Shown here piece after piece: positions 33,467 through 43,170 of a stretch of DNA of 64,000 nt (positions are counted from its first letter, which is position 1; each line of letters begins with the position of its first letter). Source of the DNA: Flagellimonas alvinocaridis (GTDB lineage Bacteria > Bacteroidota > Bacteroidia > Flavobacteriales > Flavobacteriaceae); the NCBI RefSeq assembly GCF_004916895.1, contig NZ_SNTZ01000007.1, positions 1 to 64,000 on the forward strand, given 5' to 3'. Position numbers and translations under genes: made by a program. A model generated the notes under the pieces. It saw only the letters and a program-made list of their open reading frames with translations, had not been told where the DNA came from and searched no databases.

Positions 33467-33523
33467 ATGAAAAGAACTATTCTAGTCAACGGTGTCGTCA
33501 TTATTGTTCCAAATTTGGAATGA
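33467..33523 (+). CDS. Branched-chain amino acid leader peptide (attenuator)
   Basis: The 18-codon frame reads MKRTILVNGVVIIVPNLE and ends with TGA at 33521-33523. Nine of 18 residues are Ile, Leu or Val, including a five-codon run V-V-I-I-V (codons 10-14). A perfect terminator hairpin follows, and its 3' arm sequence is duplicated at the leader stop codon. This is the classical arrangement for ribosome-mediated attenuation: shortage of charged Ile/Val tRNA stalls the ribosome and prevents termination. The peptide itself need have no other function. It is too short for usual gene callers. Confidence 0.85.
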   Translation: MKRTILVNGVVIIVPNLE

Positions 33524-33582
33524 TACAGACTTGCTGTTGATGGAAAGGGCCTGTATCAAATTTGATACAGGCCCTTTTCTTT
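33521..33582 (+). terminator. ilv attenuator: antiterminator and terminator
   Basis: A palindrome at 33544-33577 has arms of 17 bp (AAAGGGCCTGTATCAAA and its complement) and ends in CCCTTTTCTTTT. TGATACAG at 33521-33528 repeats the 3' arm and can pair with CTGTATCA (33551-33558) to form an antiterminator. That first segment overlaps the leader stop codon, so a ribosome that completes the peptide would mask it and let the terminator form. TTCCAAATTTGGAA (33507-33520), just before it, could be a pause hairpin. Confidence 0.85.
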
Positions 33583-33714
33583 TGGAATAAAAAATAAATG
33601 AATATTGGATTTTTTTCAGCACAAATAGCTGATAATCAGTATGGTATATTGATTATAATTCAAATGGATTTAAACAGCCCGAAACTGTTAAAAATATAGG
33701 GTTTTTTAAACATC

Positions 33715-33722
33715 TATCTTTG
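33715..33722 (+). promoter_or_regulatory. Possible second -7 box before ilvD
   Basis: TATCTTTG fits TAnnTTTG and lies 50 nt upstream of the ilvD ATG, beyond the attenuator. No TTG is found at -33 distance. If real, it would give some attenuator-independent transcription. Apart from this, the 180 bases after the attenuator hold no visible gene. Confidence 0.3.
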
Positions 33723-33772
33723 AATTACTGAAGTAAATTCAATAGAAATCTCGATTTGAACGAAATTTGATA

Positions 33773-35449
33773 ATGGAACTGAACAAGTTTAGTAAAAATG
33801 TGACCCAAGACCCAACCCTTCCCGCTGCACAAGCCATGTTGCATGCCATTGGGTTGACCGATGAAGATTTACAAAAACCATTGATAGGCATCGCCAGTAC
33901 AGGTTATGAGGGAAATCCTTGTAACATGCACTTGAACGATTTGGCATTAGAGGTGAAAAAGGGAGTGGAGTCTACCAATATGGTTGGGCTCATTTTTAAT
34001 ACCATTGGAGTCAGTGATGGAATTTCCAACGGAACGCCCGGAATGCGGTATTCACTGCCCTCGCGGGACATTATCGCAGATTCTATGGAAACTGTGGTTC
34101 AAGCCATGAGTTACGATGGTTTGGTGACCGTTGTGGGTTGTGATAAAAACATGCCGGGAGCTTTAATGGCACAATTGCGTTTGAACAGACCTTCCATTTT
34201 AGTGTATGGAGGAACCATTGCTCCAGGATGCCACAATAACAGGAAATTGGATATCATTTCCGCATTTGAAGCGTATGGACAAAAGGTGGCGGGAACCATT
34301 GATGAAACCGAATATAAGGAAGTAATCCACAAAGCATGTCCGGGTGCCGGAGCATGTGGAGGAATGTATACGGCCAACACCATGGCATCGGCCATAGAGG
34401 CCATGGGAATGTCTTTGCCGTTTAACTCCTCAATACCAGCTGTGAACCAAAATAAGAATGCGGATTGTGAAGCTGCAGGGACTGCCTTACTGAATCTACT
34501 GCAAAAGGACCTCAAACCAAAAGATATCGTCACTAAAAAGTCATTGGAAAATGCATTTAGACTGGTAACGGTTTTAGGTGGATCTACAAATGCTGTCCTG
34601 CACTTTATGGCTATTGCCCATGCTGCGCAGGTGGACTTTACTTTGGATGATATCACAAGGATAAGTGAAACCACTCCTTTACTGGCCGATTTAAAGCCCA
34701 GTGGGAAATACCTCATGGAAGATCTTCATAAGGTTGGGGGTGTTCCTGCGGTCCTAAAATATATGTTGAAGAAGGGGATGCTTCATGGAGATTGCATCAC
34801 AGTTACAGGTAGAACATTGGCTGAAAATTTATTGGATGCCCCAGACTTGGCAGAAGGGCAGGACATTATCAGACCTTTGGACCAGCCTATCAAAGAAACG
34901 GGACACATTCGAATTCTTTATGGCAATTTGGCCTCGGAAGGTGCTGTGGCCAAGATTACAGGTAAGGAAGGTTTGAGTTTTACCGGTACCGCAAGGGTTT
35001 TTAACAGTGAAGTTGAAGTAAACGAAGGCATTCATACAGGAAAAGTACAAAAAGGAGATGTGGTGGTCATTCGCTATGAGGGACCAAAAGGAGCTCCTGG
35101 AATGCCCGAAATGCTGAAACCCACCTCTGCCATTATGGGCGCAGGTTTGGGTAAAGATGTTGCGTTGATTACCGATGGTAGGTTTTCAGGAGGGTCCCAT
35201 GGCTTTGTGGTGGGGCATGTTTCTCCCGAAGCACAAGTTGGTGGAGGAATAGCATTGGTGAAAGATGGGGATGAAATAACCATAGATGCTGTTAAGAATA
35301 CCATAAACATCAATATTTCGGATGAAGAATTCGAACAAAGAAAAAAGGCGTGGAAGCAACCTGAACTGAAAATAAAATCAGGAAGTCTATATAAGTACGC
35401 TAAAACGGTTTCATCCGCCTCAAAAGGATGTGTTACTGATTTATTTTAA
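33773..35449 (+). CDS. ilvD: Dihydroxy-acid dehydratase
   Basis: This 558-residue protein carries the three Fe-S ligand cysteines C50 (YEGNPC), C123 (VGCDKNMPG) and C195 ([16 protein letters not shown]). Also present is the C-terminal [14 protein letters not shown]. It dehydrates dihydroxy-isovalerate and dihydroxy-methylvalerate to the keto-acids of valine and isoleucine. ATG at 33773 is used, since a TTG two codons earlier adds nothing conserved. It is the first structural gene after the attenuator and is followed by ilvB after 55 bp. Confidence 0.97.
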   Translation: MELNKFSKNVTQDPTLPAAQAMLHAIGLTDEDLQKPLIGIASTGYEGNPCNMHLNDLALEVKKGVESTNMVGLIFNTIGVSDGISNGTPGMRYSLPSRDIIADSMETVVQAMSYDGLVTVVGCDKNMPGALMAQLRLNRPSILVYGGTIAPGCHNNRKLDIISAFEAYGQKVAGTIDETEYKEVIHKACPGAGACGGMYTANTMASAIEAMGMSLPFNSSIPAVNQNKNADCEAAGTALLNLLQKDLKPKDIVTKKSLENAFRLVTVLGGSTNAVLHFMAIAHAAQVDFTLDDITRISETTPLLADLKPSGKYLMEDLHKVGGVPAVLKYMLKKGMLHGDCITVTGRTLAENLLDAPDLAEGQDIIRPLDQPIKETGHIRILYGNLASEGAVAKITGKEGLSFTGTARVFNSEVEVNEGIHTGKVQKGDVVVIRYEGPKGAPGMPEMLKPTSAIMGAGLGKDVALITDGRFSGGSHGFVVGHVSPEAQVGGGIALVKDGDEITIDAVKNTININISDEEFEQRKKAWKQPELKIKSGSLYKYAKTVSSASKGCVTDLF

Positions 35450-35504
35450 AAAAACATACAATGCCCATATTGGGAAAGGATAGTATTTCCAAAAATTAAG
35501 GCTC

Positions 35505-37238
35505 ATGGAAACATTGAAAGCACAAAAAAAAGAGAACAAAAAGACTACATCTATACGCATAACCGGTGCAGAAGCAATTATACATTGTCTTTTGGCAGAA
35601 GGTGTGGACCTTATCTACGGCTACCCTGGTGGGGCCATTATGCCAGTATATGACGAATTGTACAAGTTTCAAGACAAGCTGACACATATTCTTACAAGAC
35701 ATGAGCAAGGAGCTACCCATGCGGCACAAGGATATGCACGCGTAAGTGGAAAAGTAGGTGTGGCCATGGCTACTTCAGGACCTGGCGCTACCAATTTGGT
35801 GACAGGACTGGCTGATGCACAGATAGACTCCACACCAATGGTATGCATTACAGGTCAGGTGTTCAGACATTTGTTGGGTTCCGATGCATTTCAGGAAACT
35901 GATATTGTTGGAATTTCAACTCCAGTGACCAAATGGAATTACCAAGTTACCCGTGCTGAAGAAATCCCCGAAATTATGGCTAAGGCTTTCTATTTAGCTA
36001 AATCGGGGAGACCGGGCCCGGTATTGGTTGATATCACCAAGAATGCCCAAGTGGAAGAGTTTGATTTTGTGTATGAAAAGTGCACAGGGGTAAGAAGTTA
36101 TAAACCGGCTCCTGAGCCCGATTTGAAGACTATTGAGGCTGCAGCTGAATTGATTAACAATGCCAAAAAGCCCTACATTGTTTTTGGGCAAGGAATTATT
36201 TTGGGTGAAGCTGAAGAGGAACTCAAGGCTTTGGTGGAAAAAGCTGGTATTCCCGCAGCATGGACTATTTTGGGGCTTTCTGCCTTGGATACAAGCCACC
36301 CTATGAACGTGGGTATGGTAGGTATGCACGGAAATTACGGTCCTAATGTCCTAACAAACGAGTGTGATGTCCTTTTGGCCATAGGAATGCGTTTTGATGA
36401 CCGGGTAACCGGTAATCTGGATACCTACGCCAAGCAGGCCAAGATCATTCATTTTGAGATAGACCCTGCGGAAATAAATAAAAACGTTAAGGTGGATTTG
36501 GCTGTTCTGGGAAATGCCAAACAGACCTTGGACTTGCTTTTGCCCTTGGTGAACAAGAACGAACACAAAGAGTGGAGAGCGGAGTTTGACAAGAAGCACC
36601 AAATAGAATTTGACACCGTCATTGAAAAAGATATTCACCCAACAAAGGAAAAACTAACCATGGGTGAAGTTGTGGAGCAAATAAACATTGCTTCCAAGCA
36701 TGAAGCGGTTATTGTTACAGACGTTGGTCAACATCAGATGATTGCATGCAGATATGCTAAGTTTAAGCAGACCAAGAGTAATATTACTTCGGGAGGATTG
36801 GGAACCATGGGATTTGCCCTTCCTGCGGCCATTGGGGCCAAAATGGGAGCTATGGATCGTGAAGTAGTGGCCATCATAGGAGATGGGGGCTATCAAATGA
36901 CCATCCAGGAGCTTGGAGTTATTTTCCAACATAATGTCCCTGTAAAAATTGTGGTATTGAACAACGACCACTTGGGAATGGTGCGCCAATGGCAAGAGCT
37001 GTTCTTTGAAAGCAGATATGCCTCTACGGTAATGACGAACCCAGACTTTGTCAAGATTGCTGAGGGGTATCATATCCAATCCAGGAGAGTAACGGAGCGC
37101 TCGGAACTTAAATCTGCCATTGAAGAAATGATGGCCTCCAAAAATCCGTATTTCTTGGAAGTTAAAGTAGAGAAAGAAGATAACGTGTTTCCTATGATTC
37201 CAGCCGGAGCATCGGTTTCCGACATAAGGTTGAAATAA
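35505..37238 (+). CDS. ilvB: Acetolactate synthase large subunit
   Basis: This 577-residue ThDP enzyme has the catalytic E67 in LTRHEQGATHAAQGYARVSG, the central FAD region GMRFDDRVTGN, and the ThDP-Mg motif GDGGYQMTIQELG...NND near the C-terminus. It condenses pyruvate with pyruvate or 2-ketobutyrate. The first 16 residues are a Lys-rich extension. The stop codon is followed directly by the ATG of the methyltransferase gene (37239), so the two are probably translated together. The small subunit IlvN lies one gene downstream. Confidence 0.96.
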   Translation: METLKAQKKENKKTTSIRITGAEAIIHCLLAEGVDLIYGYPGGAIMPVYDELYKFQDKLTHILTRHEQGATHAAQGYARVSGKVGVAMATSGPGATNLVTGLADAQIDSTPMVCITGQVFRHLLGSDAFQETDIVGISTPVTKWNYQVTRAEEIPEIMAKAFYLAKSGRPGPVLVDITKNAQVEEFDFVYEKCTGVRSYKPAPEPDLKTIEAAAELINNAKKPYIVFGQGIILGEAEEELKALVEKAGIPAAWTILGLSALDTSHPMNVGMVGMHGNYGPNVLTNECDVLLAIGMRFDDRVTGNLDTYAKQAKIIHFEIDPAEINKNVKVDLAVLGNAKQTLDLLLPLVNKNEHKEWRAEFDKKHQIEFDTVIEKDIHPTKEKLTMGEVVEQINIASKHEAVIVTDVGQHQMIACRYAKFKQTKSNITSGGLGTMGFALPAAIGAKMGAMDREVVAIIGDGGYQMTIQELGVIFQHNVPVKIVVLNNDHLGMVRQWQELFFESRYASTVMTNPDFVKIAEGYHIQSRRVTERSELKSAIEEMMASKNPYFLEVKVEKEDNVFPMIPAGASVSDIRLK

Positions 37239-37820
37239 ATGGATCAAGCCCAAATTTTGGACGCACCGTCCAAGTATACGGCTTTAGTGGCCAAGTCAAG
37301 AGAAATGGGGTTTTCCATGTGCTCGGATATGTATGTGGGCACCCTCTTGAAAACCTTGGTGGCGTCAAAACCCAAAGGGAATTTCTTGGAGTTGGGCACT
37401 GGGATAGGTCTGTCCTTGTCATGGATGATCAAAGGAATGGATGGAGATTCGCATAGTACCAGTGTGGACAACGATTCGGAGCTTGTACAGATTGCCAGCA
37501 CCTTTTTTAAGGAGGACTCCCGAGTGAAACTGATTTGTGCCGATGCAGGTGAATGGTTGGAATCCTATGAAGGCAAGCCTTTCGATTTGATTTTTGCAGA
37601 TGCTTGGCCCGGAAAGTATAGCCATCTGGACGGAACGTTGGCTTTACTGAAGGTAGGTGGGTTTTACATCATCGACGACATGATAAGACAACCCAATTGG
37701 CCCGCGGGTCATGAGGAAAAGGCAAAAGAATTGATTCAAGAATTGGAAAGGAGAGAAGATATAACAATTACAAAAATGAATTGGTCCACTGGACTTATAG
37801 TTGCGGTTAAATTAAAATGA
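37239..37820 (+). CDS. SAM-dependent methyltransferase embedded in the ilv operon
   Basis: This 193-residue class I methyltransferase has the SAM-binding motif I ELGTGIGLS (51-59), an acidic loop with D77 (SVDNDSE) and FADAWPGKYSHL. The KVGGFYIIDDM segment follows. The layout is closest to O-methyltransferases (CCoAOMT/COMT-like). It has zero spacing from ilvB and overlaps ilvN by 4 bp, so its expression is locked to acetolactate synthase. The methyl acceptor is unknown. A role on a branched-chain intermediate or on the enzyme itself is only speculation. Confidence 0.85.
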   Translation: MDQAQILDAPSKYTALVAKSREMGFSMCSDMYVGTLLKTLVASKPKGNFLELGTGIGLSLSWMIKGMDGDSHSTSVDNDSELVQIASTFFKEDSRVKLICADAGEWLESYEGKPFDLIFADAWPGKYSHLDGTLALLKVGGFYIIDDMIRQPNWPAGHEEKAKELIQELERREDITITKMNWSTGLIVAVKLK

Positions 37821-38350
37821 ACATGAAAAATCAATGGTATACCATATCGGTGTATTCCGAAAACAATGTGGGATTGCTCAACAGGATATCGGGAATATTC
37901 TTAAAGAGACACATTAACATAGAAAGCTTAAATGTCTCAAAGTCAGAAATTGAAAATGTATCAAAATTCACGATTGTGATTCATTCCACAGAAGATTGGG
38001 CACGCAAGATTGTCAATCAGATTGAGAAGCAGGTAGAGGTAATCAAAGCCTATTACCATACAGACGATGAGACCATTTATCAAGAATCGGCTTTGTTCAA
38101 AATAGCATCGCATTTGTTGTTTGATGAACGCCAAATTCAAAATATCATCAAAGAAAGCAATTCTCAGATTGTTACTGTGAGCAGGGATTTCTTTGTCTTG
38201 GCCAAAACAGGTCGACGCCATGAAATTGACGAAATGCACGATGCCCTTGAACCATATGGTATAATGCAGTTTGTTCGTTCGGGCAGGATAGCCGTGAGCA
38301 AGGCGGCTATGCCGATCACCAACATTTTAGCAGAATTTCAAAATCAATAA
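37817..38350 (+). CDS. ilvN: Acetolactate synthase small (regulatory) subunit
   Basis: This 177-residue protein has an N-terminal ACT domain beginning WYTISVYSENNVGLLNRISGIFLKR (the VxNxxGVLxRxxxxF motif, with a Gln/Asn valine-binding pattern). It has a second conserved region with VSRDFFVLAKTGRRHEID. It binds valine and controls IlvB. The ATG overlaps the methyltransferase stop by 4 bp. ilvC follows after 21 bp. Confidence 0.94.
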   Translation: MNMKNQWYTISVYSENNVGLLNRISGIFLKRHINIESLNVSKSEIENVSKFTIVIHSTEDWARKIVNQIEKQVEVIKAYYHTDDETIYQESALFKIASHLLFDERQIQNIIKESNSQIVTVSRDFFVLAKTGRRHEIDEMHDALEPYGIMQFVRSGRIAVSKAAMPITNILAEFQNQ

Positions 38351-38371
38351 ATAGAAAATCAAATACAGAAA

Positions 38372-39847
38372 ATGGCAAATTACTTCAACACACTATCACT
38401 TCGCGAGCAATTGACCCAATTGGGAAAATGCAGGTTTATGGACCCCAGCGAGTTTGCTGATGGTGTTACCGCTCTAAAAGGTAAGAAAATTGTAATTGTG
38501 GGCTGTGGGGCCCAAGGGTTGAACCAAGGGTTGAACATGAGAGATTCCGGATTGGACATTTCCTATGCGCTGCGGGGAGCGGCCATCAAAGAGAAAAGAC
38601 AATCTTTTAAGAATGCTTCAGAGAATAACTTCACGGTAGGTACCTACGAGGAATTGATCCCTACCGCAGATTTGGTCATCAACCTGACTCCGGACAAGCA
38701 ACATACCAATGTGGTAAGCACTGTTATGCCCTTGATGAAGAAAGGCGCTACACTTTCCTATTCCCATGGATTTAACATAGTGGAGGAGGGAATGCAGGTA
38801 CGTGAAGACATTACTGTTATCATGGTTGCTCCTAAGAGTCCTGGTTCTGAAGTACGGGAAGAATACAAGAGAGGTTTTGGTGTTCCTACGCTAATAGCCG
38901 TTCACCCAGAAAATGACCCTGAAGGAAAAGGGTTGGAACAAGCCAAGGCCTATGCTGCTGCTACCGGTGGTGATAAGGCTGGTGTGCTTGAATCTTCCTT
39001 TGTGGCTGAGGTAAAATCAGATTTGATGGGGGAGCAAACCATTCTTTGTGGATTGCTACAGACAGGATCTATCCTTTCGTTCAATAAAATGATCGAAAAA
39101 GGCATTGATGCGGGATATGCATCCAAATTGATTCAATACGGTTGGGAAACCATTACTGAAGGGTTGAAACAAGGCGGGATTACCAATATGATGGACCGTT
39201 TGTCCAACCCGGCCAAAATCAAAGCCTTTGATTTGGCAGAGGAGCTGAAGGACATTATGCGTCCTTTATTCCAAAAGCATATGGATGACATCATGAGTGG
39301 TCATTTCTCTAAAACCATGATGGAAGATTGGGACAATGGTGATAAAAACCTATTGGATTGGAGAGCAGAAACTGGAGAGACTGCATTTGAAAAGACACCT
39401 GCAGGAGATGTGGCCATTTCTGAGCAAGGCTACTATGATAATGGGGTGTTAATGGTTGCTTTCGTAAAATCTGGTGTGGAACTGGCCTATGAGACCATGA
39501 CAGAATCTGGAATCATTGGGGAATCTGCTTACTATGAGTCTCTACATGAAACTCCATTGATTGCGAATACCATAGCAAGAAAGAAATTGTTCGAGATGAA
39601 CCGGGTAATTTCCGATACCGCTGAGTATGGTTGCTATTTGTTTGACCATGCTTGTAAGCCTTTGTTGACCGATTTCATGAAAAAAGTGGAAACAGACGTT
39701 ATTGGCAAACACTTTGGAGAAGGAAAAGACAGCGGTGTGGACAATGTTAAGCTAATTGCAGTGAACAAAGCTATTCGCGAACATGACGTAGAGGTTGTGG
39801 GAGCTCGTTTGCGTGCATCAATGACGGCTATGAAGCCTATAGCATAA
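38372..39847 (+). CDS. ilvC: Ketol-acid reductoisomerase (class II)
   Basis: At 491 residues this is the long class II (E. coli-type) enzyme. The NADPH-binding [17 protein letters not shown] lies near residue 45-60, followed by [12 protein letters not shown] where Arg/Lys contact the phosphate. The two knotted C-terminal domains contain the Mg-binding [11 protein letters not shown] and [13 protein letters not shown]. It converts acetolactate and acetohydroxybutyrate to dihydroxy-acids. It lies 21 bp after ilvN and 16 bp before ilvA. Confidence 0.97.
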   Translation: MANYFNTLSLREQLTQLGKCRFMDPSEFADGVTALKGKKIVIVGCGAQGLNQGLNMRDSGLDISYALRGAAIKEKRQSFKNASENNFTVGTYEELIPTADLVINLTPDKQHTNVVSTVMPLMKKGATLSYSHGFNIVEEGMQVREDITVIMVAPKSPGSEVREEYKRGFGVPTLIAVHPENDPEGKGLEQAKAYAAATGGDKAGVLESSFVAEVKSDLMGEQTILCGLLQTGSILSFNKMIEKGIDAGYASKLIQYGWETITEGLKQGGITNMMDRLSNPAKIKAFDLAEELKDIMRPLFQKHMDDIMSGHFSKTMMEDWDNGDKNLLDWRAETGETAFEKTPAGDVAISEQGYYDNGVLMVAFVKSGVELAYETMTESGIIGESAYYESLHETPLIANTIARKKLFEMNRVISDTAEYGCYLFDHACKPLLTDFMKKVETDVIGKHFGEGKDSGVDNVKLIAVNKAIREHDVEVVGARLRASMTAMKPIA

Positions 39848-39863
39848 TATAGATATTGGCCCC

Positions 39864-41129
39864 ATGAAGAAGACCGTGGATGCCTATTTCCCTCAAATAG
39901 CGGACATATACCAAGCTGCAAAGACGATTGGCCAGGTGGCCGAGGTTACGCCTTTACAACAGAGCATCCGTTATTCAAAAAAATATGGGGCCAATATTTT
40001 ATTGAAAAGAGAAGACCTGCACCGCGTTCGGAGTTACAAGATTCGAGGTGCATACAATAAAATCAGTTCGCTTTCCAAAGAAGAATTAAAGAGAGGGGTT
40101 GTCTGCGCCAGCGCAGGTAACCATGCCCAGGGCGTGGCCTTTGCTTGTAGTCATTTGCAGGTAAAAGGAACCATTTACATGCCTGTAGTGACCCCAAGAC
40201 AAAAAATAGACCAGACCATGATGTTTGGCGGCGATTGGGTAAAGGTGGTTTTGGAGGGAGATACCTTTGATGATTCCAATAAAGCAGCCCAATTATTTTG
40301 CGAGGAGGAAGGAAAAACCTTTGTCCACCCGTTTGATGATGAAAAAATCATTGAAGGACAAGCAACTGTGGGATTGGAATTGCTTCAGCAGACCGATGTT
40401 CCAGTTGACTATGTTTTTGCTGCCGTAGGGGGCGGGGGATTGGCCTCTGGACTTTGTGCCACCTTTCATGCATTGTCCCCAAGTACCAAGATTATTGGAG
40501 TGGAGCCCCAAGGAGCCCCTTCCATGAAAGAATCCATCGATAATGGAAAACTAGTGGAGCTTCAACAGATTGACAAGTTTATTGATGGGGCCGCTGTTCA
40601 GAAAGTGGGGCAATTGACCTTTCCTATTTGTAGAGACCATCTTCACAAAATGGCGACTGTTCCCGAAGGGAAAGTCTGTCAGGCTATATTGGACTTGTAT
40701 AATCGGGATGCCATTGTGGTGGAACCAGCAGGGGCATTGACTATTGCCGCATTGGATGATTTTTCCGATGAAATCAAAGGCAAGAATGTGGTCTGCATTA
40801 TCAGTGGAAGCAACAACGACATTACCCGAACCGCCGAAATTAAGGAGCGTGCTTTGTTGTACGCCAATTTAAAGCACTATTTTATTGTGAGGTTTCCGCA
40901 ACGTCCGGGAGCACTCAAAGAATTTGTTGCTGACATCTTGGGGCCTAACGATGACATTACTCATTTTGAATACTCCAAGAAATCGAGTAGGGAAAATGCC
41001 CCCGCAGTGGTGGGCATAGAACTAAAATCGGCAGAAGACCTGGAACCTTTGATCAAGAGGATGAAGGCCAACAACTTCTTTGGGGATTATCTCAATAATA
41101 AGCCTGATCTTTTTCAGTATCTGGTGTGA
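39864..41129 (+). CDS. ilvA: Threonine ammonia-lyase (biosynthetic threonine dehydratase)
   Basis: This 421-residue PLP enzyme has the Schiff-base K59 in RSYKIRGAYNK, the phosphate loop GGGGLASG and the Asn/Ser-containing CIISGSNND. A single ACT-like regulatory domain covers about 330-421 (RFPQRPGALKEFV). E. coli IlvA carries two. It makes 2-ketobutyrate from threonine, the first committed step to isoleucine, and is probably inhibited by isoleucine. It closes the ilv operon. Confidence 0.95.
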   Translation: MKKTVDAYFPQIADIYQAAKTIGQVAEVTPLQQSIRYSKKYGANILLKREDLHRVRSYKIRGAYNKISSLSKEELKRGVVCASAGNHAQGVAFACSHLQVKGTIYMPVVTPRQKIDQTMMFGGDWVKVVLEGDTFDDSNKAAQLFCEEEGKTFVHPFDDEKIIEGQATVGLELLQQTDVPVDYVFAAVGGGGLASGLCATFHALSPSTKIIGVEPQGAPSMKESIDNGKLVELQQIDKFIDGAAVQKVGQLTFPICRDHLHKMATVPEGKVCQAILDLYNRDAIVVEPAGALTIAALDDFSDEIKGKNVVCIISGSNNDITRTAEIKERALLYANLKHYFIVRFPQRPGALKEFVADILGPNDDITHFEYSKKSSRENAPAVVGIELKSAEDLEPLIKRMKANNFFGDYLNNKPDLFQYLV

Positions 41130-41230
41130 CCTTTTTAACAAATTCTGAGCTTATTTTGAAACTGGTGTAAACTCTATCGTTTTCGATGGGAAACCTTTGA
41201 AAACAAGCCGATTTACAGCTATTTTTATGT

Positions 41231-41238
41231 TAGCTTTG
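41231..41238 (+). promoter_or_regulatory. -7 box (TAGCTTTG) for gapN
   Basis: TAGCTTTG is an exact TAnnTTTG match and lies 49 nt upstream of the gapN ATG. There is no TTG at the expected -33 spacing. It separates gapN transcription from the ilv operon. Confidence 0.45.
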
Positions 41239-41287
41239 TGATGAATGGGCGACTTTTTTTGAACACTAACAACAATAATCACAACCT

Positions 41288-42880
41288 ATGCCTGCAACTA
41301 AAACTAAAATACCCGAAGCATTTCAAATTACTCAAGAAATCCACCAAGGAACCTACCTGGTCAATGGTGAACTCCGTAAATGGGAGGGCAGCACAACCCC
41401 TGTGGTTTCTACAATTTCTTCCACCAATGATTATGCCCCTACCACTTTGGGCAGTATTCCCGATATGGGAGAGCCCGAGGCCATGGAGGCTTTGGATGCG
41501 GCATTGGCGGCTTACGACAAAGGGCAAGGTGTATGGCCCACCATGAAAGTGAAGGACCGCATTGAATGCATGGAATCCTTTGTGAAGAAAATGGAGCAAA
41601 AGCGCGATGAGGTGGTGAAATTACTGATGTGGGAGATTGGCAAGTCGCTGCCAGATTCCTATAAGGAATTTGATCGTACCGTAGAGTATATTTATGATAC
41701 CATTGAGGAATATAAGCAGTTGGATAGGGATAGCGCCAAGTTTCAAAAGCATGATGGGGTCTATGCCCATATTCGTAGAGGGCCACTGGGAGTGGTACTC
41801 TGTTTGGGACCATATAACTACCCGTTGAACGAAACTTTTGCATTGTTGATTCCTGCCATCATTATGGGGAACACTACTGTATTTAAACCTGCAAAACATG
41901 GAGTTTTGTTGATTACACCCCTTTTGGAAGCTTTTAAGAGTAGTTTTCCTAAAGGCGTGGTAAATATTCTTTTCGGAAGAGGGAGGGCCGTGGCGGCCCC
42001 CATTATGAAAACAGGCAAAATAGACGTCTTGGCCCTTATAGGCAATAGTAAATCGGCCAATGCATTACAAGAACAGCACCCCAAGAGCAACAGATTGCGC
42101 TTGGTGTTGGGCTTGGAAGCCAAGAACCCAGCCATTGTATTGCCCGATGCCGATTTGGACCTCACTATCAATGAATGTATTGCCGGTACGCTGTCCTTTA
42201 ATGGACAACGTTGTACGGCGCTCAAAGTGGTCTATGTGCACGAGGATATCAAGGAAGAGTTCCTAAAGCGTTTCTCAGAAAAAGTCGATGCTCTTAAGTT
42301 TGGAAACCCGTGGGATGAGGGAGTGAACCTTACCCCGCTCCCAGAGCCCGGTAAGCCTGCCTATATCCAAGAACTGTTGGATGATGCCAAAACAAAAGGG
42401 GCCAAGGTGATGAACAAAAAAGGAGGAAAACATTTTGATAACTACATCTGGCCAGCAGTGTTATATCCGGTTTCCAAGGATATGCGGGTGTATGAAGAAG
42501 AGCAGTTTGGACCCATAATTCCCGTTGTTTCGTTCAAGGACATTGAGGAACCTTTGGATGATATGGCTGAAAGCAACTATGGTCAGCAGGTGAGTTTGTT
42601 CGGGAAGGATGTGTATACACTTTCACCGCTTATTGATTCCTTGGCAAACCTCGTTTGCCGGGTGAATTTGAACAGCTCCTGCCAGCGTGGCCCGGATGTG
42701 TACCCGTTTACGGGGCGAAAGGATTCAGCCCAGTCCACCTTGAGTGTACATGATGCCCTGCGTTCGTTCTCCATACGGACTTTTGTAGCCTTTAAGGACA
42801 ACGACCTCAACAATGAGACCATTGAACAGTTATTGGAAGCTAAGGTGAGCAATTTTTTGAGCACGGATTATATTTTATAG
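41288..42880 (+). CDS. gapN: NADP-dependent glyceraldehyde-3-phosphate dehydrogenase (non-phosphorylating, aldehyde dehydrogenase family)
   Basis: This 530-residue aldehyde dehydrogenase has the catalytic C309 ([10 protein letters not shown]), the general base E277 (LGLEAKN), and the oxyanion Asn in GPYNYPLNE. Length and the GapN-like [19 protein letters not shown] region fit the non-phosphorylating NADP-dependent GAPDH. It converts glyceraldehyde 3-phosphate to 3-phosphoglycerate and supplies NADPH. Another aldehyde dehydrogenase function cannot be excluded. NADPH supply would suit the adjacent ilvC, but co-regulation is not shown; it has its own promoter box. Confidence 0.83.
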   Translation: MPATKTKIPEAFQITQEIHQGTYLVNGELRKWEGSTTPVVSTISSTNDYAPTTLGSIPDMGEPEAMEALDAALAAYDKGQGVWPTMKVKDRIECMESFVKKMEQKRDEVVKLLMWEIGKSLPDSYKEFDRTVEYIYDTIEEYKQLDRDSAKFQKHDGVYAHIRRGPLGVVLCLGPYNYPLNETFALLIPAIIMGNTTVFKPAKHGVLLITPLLEAFKSSFPKGVVNILFGRGRAVAAPIMKTGKIDVLALIGNSKSANALQEQHPKSNRLRLVLGLEAKNPAIVLPDADLDLTINECIAGTLSFNGQRCTALKVVYVHEDIKEEFLKRFSEKVDALKFGNPWDEGVNLTPLPEPGKPAYIQELLDDAKTKGAKVMNKKGGKHFDNYIWPAVLYPVSKDMRVYEEEQFGPIIPVVSFKDIEEPLDDMAESNYGQQVSLFGKDVYTLSPLIDSLANLVCRVNLNSSCQRGPDVYPFTGRKDSAQSTLSVHDALRSFSIRTFVAFKDNDLNNETIEQLLEAKVSNFLSTDYIL

Positions 42881-42887
42881 CAGAACA

Positions 42888-42998
42888 GATTTCTCACATA
42901 CTTCTTCGACTGAGCTCAGGATGACAGTTCGAAATGACAGGAACGCTTCGATGTCATTTCGAGTGAGTCCCGATGGTTATCGGGACAACGAGAAATCT
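42888..42998. repeat. Nested palindromic intergenic repeat (MITE/REP-like)
   Basis: The ends AGATTTCTC (42888-42896; one base short of a perfect match) and GAGAAATCT (42990-42998) are inverted. Inside are TTCGAAATGACA (42928-42939) with TGTCATTTCGA (42952-42962), and a hairpin CCCGATGGTTATCGGG (42969-42984). Such palindromic spacers containing TGTCATTTCGAG are widespread in flavobacterial genomes from memory. No second copy occurs in this window. Confidence 0.7.
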
Positions 42999-43016
42999 CT
43001 AGTATTGCTTTGGTGT

Positions 43017-43051
43017 AAAAAAAAGCCTTGGCATCTCTCCAAGGCTTTTTT
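43017..43051. terminator. Bidirectional terminator between gapN and the ICMT-like gene
   Basis: AAAGCCTTGG and CCAAGGCTTT arms enclose CATCTCT, with an A-run at 43017-43024 and a T-run at 43045-43051. It can terminate gapN on the plus strand and the convergent gene on the minus strand. Confidence 0.85.
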
Positions 43052-43170
43052 AATCAATGCAGACTACTTATTTCATAAATAGACAAGTGTGGCTTTGCAT
43101 AATTAGTGTATTGATATTCATAATTATTATGATAGAAAGGCTGCTATATGTAAATAGAAATAAAGAGTCC

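Noticed and set aside
34111..34716. A 201-codon minus-strand frame opposite ilvD
   Set aside because: Shadow of ilvD codons, no known domain, no start signals.
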